64,000 nucleotides of DNA from Boswellia sacra (lineage: Eukaryota > Streptophyta > Magnoliopsida > Sapindales > Burseraceae), in contig SNVD02015047.1 in assembly GCA_013180625.2 (NCBI GenBank), positions 682,001 to 746,000 on the forward strand, written 5' to 3'. The stretch's first letter is position 1. Each line of letters begins with the position of its first letter. The translations under genes were made by a program, and so were the position numbers. The notes beneath the pieces are model-generated. The model saw only the letters and a list, made by a program, of their open reading frames with translations, ran no database searches and was not told the origin of the DNA. Shown piece after piece: positions 58,059 to 64,000 of this stretch.

Positions 58059-60538
58059 TGTAAAGCCCATTAATGCCCATTAATAACTTAACTAAGCCTA
58101 GCCCATCAATTATCTTAGCCCAGCCCTTAAGTCATTTTTTTTCAATTTTTCATGCAATTATATAAAGAAATAATTAGGAATTATTAGAAACAAAAATATA
58201 GAAGGGAAGGCAGAGGGGCAGACGGGAGAGAAGGAAGTGAAAGGGCAAGAGGACAATTTTGATTTTCAAGAGAAATTTGGAGAGTTTTGAGGTAATTTCT
58301 TCAACTTTTACTATAATTAAATGGAATATTATGATATTAGAGAGAAATTAGATATATTTGAGAATTTTTTTAGAGAGAGAAGGAAGAAAAATGATGAAAT
58401 TGGAAGTTTTATTCAAAGTATTTCACATTCTTGTTGATTTTATGGAGTTGGTTTGAAGGAATTGGAGTTTTGATGATAATTATGAAAAATTAGGGTTCTG
58501 TAAACAGTATAGATTTCGAAAATTATAGCAATCTGATGGCTTGTAATCTGATTCTGAAATTTATATATGTTAAAACAGACATCCTAAGGATTTTTTTAAA
58601 ATCAGATTCACTGAAAAATGGGGAGTGTGCAATTTATTATGAATTTTCGAAGTTTACTGTTCACCATTGGAAATTCAGTTTTTTTGCAGAAAATCAGTTT
58701 TGGGCAAGTTAATTGAGTTATCTAGAGGTCTTCAAAAAATATGAAATTTGGGATATGAGTTTGTATATATGTGTAGTTTAAAACTGGAGATTTTTGTGAA
58801 TTTAAAAATTTAGTACAAATTATCATGTATTTTGGAATAGGGAGAGGTCAGTTCTGGAAATGAATTTACAGAATTTGTGTATCTGAAAAAAATGAAGGAT
58901 TTAAGGGATCTAATGAACACAGAATGCTATGCAATTTAATATGATATTAGGTATGTATGTGTAGAAGACCTTTATATAATATTAGACCATTTGGATGAGT
59001 GAATTAATTATTAAAAATCAGAGAACCAGAATTGCTCTGTTTACGAAGTATGGAAATGGAGTTAATTAGGAGAATTAGTATGTTATTGGTGAGACTCGGG
59101 TTTTGTGCTATTAAAGAATTTTATTTGGCTTTTTCCTTAGGTGAGACTGCGGTTCCTAATACATACCGGGATTTGATCGCAGAAGGGGTTGCCACACAAG
59201 TTGATCCACGAGATTGTGAGTGGGAAAAATACTATTTTTACCAACAATTGAACTATAAATTATAAATTTCTATTTATTTGTAATTGTTAGCAAAACTTTA
59301 TTATGTTAGTAAATAGATATTCCTTTATTCTAGTATGAAGCATATTTTATAGTTTATCAAATTTTGTCTATGCAGTATCAGAAATGATTGTTTAATGTTT
59401 TAGAGATTTAAAAGTAAAGAATTGAATTTTTATATTTTACTAAGATAGTATCCAATTCATTCAGATAGTAAAATTATAGAGGTCTTTGGGACCCATTCAG
59501 GCACACATAGAGGCTTTAGACCGTGTGATCTGGATGTTTAGCCCTTTGGGGGCAGCTCTGCGCATGCGTAGGATGAGTATAGTGATATCTTGGCCTAAGC
59601 GATCCTAGCCCTGCCAGGTCATGATCAGTTAGATTAGTTTGGGTACTTGATTAGTGAAACTGTAATGACTTAGAAATTTAAATTAAGAAATGAGTTTTAT
59701 GAGATTTAGAAACTTAATATATTTATCATGTTGAATGTTGAATGCAAGTAGAAATGCTTTAGAAGATTTTTATATTCAAATTTAGATTTTGTGAAAGGCA
59801 TAGAAATTATTGAAAGAATTGCTTCCTCGTTTTTGTATCTTTTCTAAGTAGTTTTCTTATTAATGTTAGTAAAGCATAATTTTTAATTAATTTATTATTA
59901 TGATATAGTATTTTATTTTATGCAAATTTTTATCTATTTTAATGACTCTATCCCACTCACTGAGGTTATACTCACCCTATTTTCTTTTCTTTAAAAACCC
60001 CTTTTTTCCCAGGAGATTGCAGTGTTCAGTCGGAACGCCAGTAGCTGCTTGAGGTTGGCCATTTGATGATGTTTTGAGAGCTTTCTTTTTTATATCTTAT
60101 TATATTATCGTAGATGGTTTTCTTGCATATGTAAATATTTGATATCGTATATGTATCAAAGATTTGTTTTAGTTTCTTTTAGACATTTTTGTTTATTCAA
60201 TCATGTTTGAGTTTTTAAACTTATATTAAAATTTAGGTTGTAAACTTTTTGAATCGAAATTAATCATATTTGAGGCCGAAGGCTATATTTTCTTCTAAAG
60301 ACTGTTTTGGAGATACAATTATTTTAACAGATGGACTTAAGGTCGCGAAAAGGAAGTTAGTGATTATATAAATAATTTTGGAAGTGTTGAATTTTGTGTA
60401 CTTGGCAAGGGGATTAGTCTAAAATACAGGGAAAACTCTACCAAATTTTTCGTAAATTAGCATATTTTAAAAAGTTAAATTTTCTTAGTACAGTTTTAGG
60501 CACGATTCGCTCGTGTTAACTAGGGGCGGGTCGTGTCG
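58059..60538 (+). repeat. 3' LTR of the chromovirus, 2480 bp
   Basis: Nearly identical to the 5' LTR, with about 12 bp missing in the gagagaaggaag region and scattered substitutions. It ends GTGTCG where the 5' LTR ends GTGTCA, a mutated CA terminus. A polypurine tract (ttaggggggtag) ends just before it at about 58056. Confidence 0.93.
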
Positions 60539-60626
60539 AAAGCAGTGTTAATCACATACACAGTTGGCATTGGCTATCTTGCAGTAGAAAACTAAAAAAA
60601 TCAGAAAAGGAAATTTCATTTCAAAT

Positions 60627-61031
60627 TTTGAAATCTAGATAAAAAAGTTATAACAAAAGCTTCGCATTACTTACCAAGGACAGTATGTGAGTGGCGAGGG
60701 ATGTAGGGTTCAATAGGTGGGTCTACTGTCAAGCCATCTACTCTTGGCTGTTAAGGGTCTGGCCAGTCAGCTATGTCTTCCATGAAAAGCATAGGATCCA
60801 TGTGAATTAGGTGACAATGAAAACAAAAATCTAAGTTCAATAGCATTAATCTAAACAACATTATACCTGGATCAAGTATTTCATTCCCTTGATTACTTCC
60901 AGCAGAGATAAATTCCTCATTCTGAGCTTGAGGTTTTCTTCAAAATGGAGTTCAGGTTCAAGAGAATCAGGACCAAGATTGTCCTGAACCATTTGCTCCA
61001 TTCTTTCATCGTAATTGTCCTCACTTGCCAT
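60627..61031 (-). pseudogene. Unrecognised plant gene, 5' part or remnant
   Basis: Exon-like minus frame 61031-60867 (55 codons, MASEDNYDERMEQMVQDN ... KGMKYLIQ) ends exactly at a good donor (CAG|GTATAA). A second block at about 60800-60662 reads DPMLFMEDIADWPDP, a stop, then VDGLTVDPPIEPYIPRHS and a perfect donor (CTTG|GTAAGT at about 60673). Acidic N-terminus, hydrophilic, no family recognised. The chromovirus inserted about 120 bp further downstream (60544). The internal TAA suggests decay, unless splicing avoids it. I saw no acceptor that keeps the frame cleanly. Confidence 0.45.
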
Positions 61032-62192
61032 AATAAAGATAATTAAAAAAAAATTGATATATAAATAAACAAGCTTCTCAAAAATTTTGAACACAAAGCC
61101 TTCCTTCTTTACTCTATATTTTCATCATTTGTTATAAGAAAAACATCCTATATTTGTCTTCAAATAATAATAATAATAATAAAGGAGAGAGAGCTTCTTT
61201 GGCCACACAAACAGTTTTTGCGGCATCTCTTTAATTCTAGAGGCCAGCATTGATAAAGGATGGTCATAAAGCATATTGGTCTGAGCTCAATATTTTCACA
61301 AGACTAAACTTCCTAGATATTAAGCAGAAGAAAGTTGAGTTAATGCTAGAGTTGACAAAATTTTCTTGATTGCGTAGCAGAAATCCTAAAAAATCCAAAA
61401 TTCCCTTTGCAATCCTATCTTTCATTTTCCAGATTGCTTATTAAATTTTGTTTCTTTCTTCCATTAACAATCAAATGCAACCGTCTAGAATTGGTGTATA
61501 GTGGTCAAATCAAAGTTTTCTTAAAGAATGGAATTGAACAAAAACATTGATAAATCACAAAGAAATCAAAATGACATTGTTTCCAAAAAAATCATATGTT
61601 CATGTAAGAAAGGAAAACAAAAGCGGAATCATAACATATTTAAAAGCATAATTGAGCTCAAGAGCTCAAATCATTAATCCATTGTTCTTTTTGAAGGAGT
61701 ATCAAAACATGTTCATTAAATACTAAGAAAACAAAAGCAGAGCAACATTGCAATGCATAAATAAACAAAATTTACAAACAAAAACAAAATTCATGGTTCG
61801 TTAATGTTCATTATTCAGTACAAACTAAGTAGGAAACAAAAACAGAAGGCAGCTCTGAATGCTACGAAAATTTCATGGTTCAAAATTTTGATCATTCATT
61901 CATTATTTAGTGAGATGCAAACTAGAGAACAAGAACAAATTAAAAAATTAGTGTTGAATGCATATTAAAGAATTCAATGTTGAAAACAAGAATTTCAATG
62001 ATGAATGAATGAGGTTCATTAAACATAGAAACGTAATCAAAGAAAGAAACCATGGGTTAAGTATTGTAAATAAGAAAGAAAAGAAAAAAATGAGATGAAT
62101 TGGTTGCATGGAGAAATCAAAAGAAGCAGGGATGAGGAGCAAAGAAGTGCAAACGTTCCTTACTTTTGGTTATTTGGTTTTGGCGCTTTTAC
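61032..62192. other. Intergenic DNA
   Basis: AT-rich with an (ATA/AAT)n run at about 61168-61182. No gene seen. Confidence 0.35.
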
Positions 62193-62632
62193 TATTAGAA
62201 TATATCATATGCCCATGATTTTAGCATATAATTGATATCAATCATCCTTAATATTATTGCCCATAAGTTTAGTATATGATTGATATCAATCATCCTTACT
62301 TTAGGCATACAATTAATCAATCAATCAATCACCTTTAGTTTAGGCATACAATCAATCAATCAATCATCATTATTATAATTATTTGTTTTCCTTGTTTATC
62401 ATTTTTGTATTTCCATTCTTGTACATAGAGGAGCCTACTAATCAATCAATTGAGATTAATACAAGTTTCTTCTTCTTTCTCTTCTTGTTCTTAACATGGC
62501 ATCAGAGCTTTGCTCTATTTTTGGATAGTTTTCACACACTTTCACTTTTTCAAAAAATATCTCTCCGATCTAATTTATACTCAGGTCTCTTTGTTTTTTT
62601 TAACTTAGATTCTCTCTCTCTCTCTTTATTCC

Positions 62633-63412
62633 ATGGAGAAATCTTAGGTTTTACATCCTATTAGTACCATTCTTGATGGTAAAAACAATGTTCTTTGGTC
62701 TCAAGAGATGTCCAGCTTCCTTCGAGGTCGAAAATTATGGCGTTATATTAATGGTGATGAGACAAAACCAATCAAGGGTAAAGACTAGGAGACATCCAAA
62801 TATGCAGTGCTTTTTGAGGAATGGGACAATAAGAATCATCAAATTCTAACTTGGTTTCATAATACTTGTGGTTCATCCATCAAGCTTCAGTTTGGGCGTT
62901 GCGGCACTACAAAAGAGGTTTGGAAACTTCTATGCAAATGCTACTCAACTACCAACACCATTCATCGGTTCCATCTTTATGGTAATCTCAGTTCTATGCA
63001 TAAAAAACCAGGTCAGTTTATTAATGATTTTTTATCTGAGATGACTGCTGCATGGGACCGATTATCTCTATCTGAACCAATGTGGTATGATCCTTGTGAT
63101 TCTGAGCTTTATGTTAAAGAAAGAGATGAATTTCGGGTTTATCAATTTACATTGGCTTTAATTGATGATTTTGCGTCTATCAGATCTTCTTTATTACATC
63201 GGGATCCATTTCCCGATCTCGATATTGTGGTTACAGAGTTATTGAATGAAGAAGGCAGTCTAGTCAATCTGAGATCTCGCCAACCTATTCTTTCTACTGA
63301 CATAATCTTGGCTACCTCTACATCTTTTCAATCACAAGACAAAGTGACTTTTAGGTACTATCGTAAACTAGGACATCTTATTTCTGAATGCTTCAAGTTA
63401 GAAGCTACGTAG
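62633..63412 (+). pseudogene. Copia gag, interrupted
   Basis: ATG 62633 is followed by TAG four codons on and another at 62786-62788. The same frame then stays open to 63412. It contains WRYINGDETKPIKG, VWKLLCKCYSTTNTIHRFHL, DFLSEMTAAWDRL and LLHRDPFPDLD, the UBN2-type gag of copia elements. The zinc knuckle reads FRYYRKLGHLISECFK, where the second Cys of the usual CxYC start is Tyr and the first is lost, so RNA binding would be impaired. Confidence 0.85.
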
Positions 63413-63619
63413 GGAGTTGGAAAGAAGAATCAATCCCAGTTCAAGTCTGGTAAAGCCTCTACTCATACAATTGTTGTTACTACCTCAAAGGGTTTGTCTT
63501 CTGGTGACTCCTCTTCTCTGAATGAGATTCTTAATCGGATAGACAATAACACCTTGACGCAAGCTTTAGTCCAATCCCTTATTGGTACATCGAATTCCTC
63601 TACTTTATCTATCAACTAA

Positions 63620-63901
63620 GGTACATCTTCCTCACGGTTCTTGGACTCAGGTTGTTGTAACCATATGACTGTTGATTCCCATTTATTCAAAACTAAAAAT
63701 ATTATGTCTTATTCTCCTATTATACATACTGCTGATGATTCACGTCTATCTGTCAGTCACATTGATCATGTTTCTATATCCAATTTATCTTTATTTGACA
63801 CTTTCATTGTTCCTAAGCTTTCACTGAATCTTATATCTATTAAACAACTATGTGATATTGGATATGAGTTACATTTTTCTCGTCATGGTTGTTATGTGTA
63901 G
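63620..63901 (+). pseudogene. Copia protease / pre-integrase start, partial
   Basis: LDSGCCNHMT (from about 63,641) carries the DSG protease motif of copia elements. VPKLSLNLISIKQLCD and IGYELHF follow, the GAG-pre-integrase lead-in. It stops at TAG 63899-63901 where a Gln codon would be expected from context. Confidence 0.82.
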
Positions 63902-64000
63902 TATCCACAGACAGGACAGATCCTTGGGACCAACTGTAAAGTTGATTGTTTGTTTGAACTAACATTTCTTCAACTTCCTTCCCAAACTACTTCTATGTCT

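Larger units (their letters stand above)
50699..60538 (+). mobile_element. Ty3/gypsy chromovirus-type LTR retrotransposon, structurally complete, coding frames broken
   Basis: Element of 9840 bp with 5' LTR 50699-53193, primer-binding site after acttggtatcagagc, gag-pol 53299-58020, a polypurine tract (aggggggta) and 3' LTR 58059-60538. It is flanked by a perfect aaagc target duplication (50694-50698 and 60539-60543). Domain order is gag, zinc knuckle, protease, reverse transcriptase, RNase H, integrase and a C-terminal chromodomain-like segment. That order plus 2.5-kb LTRs suggests the Tekay/Del clade. At least three stops and three frameshifts make it non-functional. The LTRs differ by only a few percent by eye, so the insertion is fairly recent. 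Confidence 0.93.
62193..64000 (+). mobile_element. Ty1/copia element, 5' part, running off the window
   Basis: A probable 5' LTR of about 304 bp (62193-62496) starts attagaatatatcatatgcc and ends cttaaca. It contains repeated tgatatcaatcatcctta and aatcaatcaatcaatca blocks. It is followed by tggcatcagagc (62497-62508), a primer-binding site for initiator tRNA-Met with one change. Gag and protease follow with stops. The rest lies outside the window. Confidence 0.85.

Overview
The window is nuclear DNA of a eudicot land plant. It is AT-rich, its genes have GT-AG introns, and three host gene families are recognisable: RBR-type ubiquitin ligases, the plastid ACT-domain protein ACR11 and a small plant LEA-type protein. 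More than half of the sequence is plant transposons of several classes: Ty1/copia, Ty3/gypsy chromovirus, L1-like LINE, TRIM, hAT and Tourist-like MITEs, and a Mutator-like element. I cannot name the species. No CRISPR array, rRNA or convincing tRNA gene was seen.

Layout. 0-8 kb: a two-exon RBR E3 ligase gene (minus strand, 60-2021), a small hAT MITE with a perfect target-site duplication (TSD), a 176-bp tandem repeat, a Tourist-like MITE and a truncated RBR relic (7736-8010). 8.7-15.5 kb: a decayed minus-strand LTR element. Its 5' LTR is split by a second LTR-like insertion, which holds a hAT MITE, which in turn holds a complete TRIM, giving four nested levels. 16.6-21.6 kb: a decayed minus-strand copia element. 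22.5-26.5 kb: another copy of the same MITE, a tandem duplication carrying the 3' end of an RBR gene, and a second intact RBR gene (25147-26501). 28.6-29.7 kb: the LEA-type gene. 30.2-34.3 kb: DNA transposons only, namely an inverted-repeat MITE, a Mutator-like element with about 200-bp terminal inverted repeats (and a hAT MITE inside it), and a 954-bp hAT element with a perfect 8-bp TSD and internal hairpin-forming tandem repeats.

35.4-39.1 kb: ACR11 in ten exons (minus strand). The last intron holds a GC-richer block that may be organellar. 40.3-47.2 kb: an L1-like LINE (minus) whose reverse transcriptase is split by a 1.8-kb solo-LTR-like element with a perfect 5-bp TSD. 47.5-50.7 kb: a second Tourist copy, LTR debris, an LRR pseudogene and another MITE. 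50.7-60.5 kb: a structurally complete chromovirus with 2.5-kb LTRs and a perfect TSD but broken coding frames. 60.6-61.0 kb: an unrecognised gene or gene remnant whose downstream side received the gypsy insertion. 62.2-64 kb: the start of another copia element, running off the window.

How the genes work together. The host genes are not an operon and show no shared pathway. The RBR genes form a local duplicated cluster (two intact copies, two relics). ACR11 is an independent plastid nitrogen-metabolism regulator. The rest is transposon turnover between genes. Exon boundaries were derived by hand from splice sites and family conservation, and all similarity statements are by eye.
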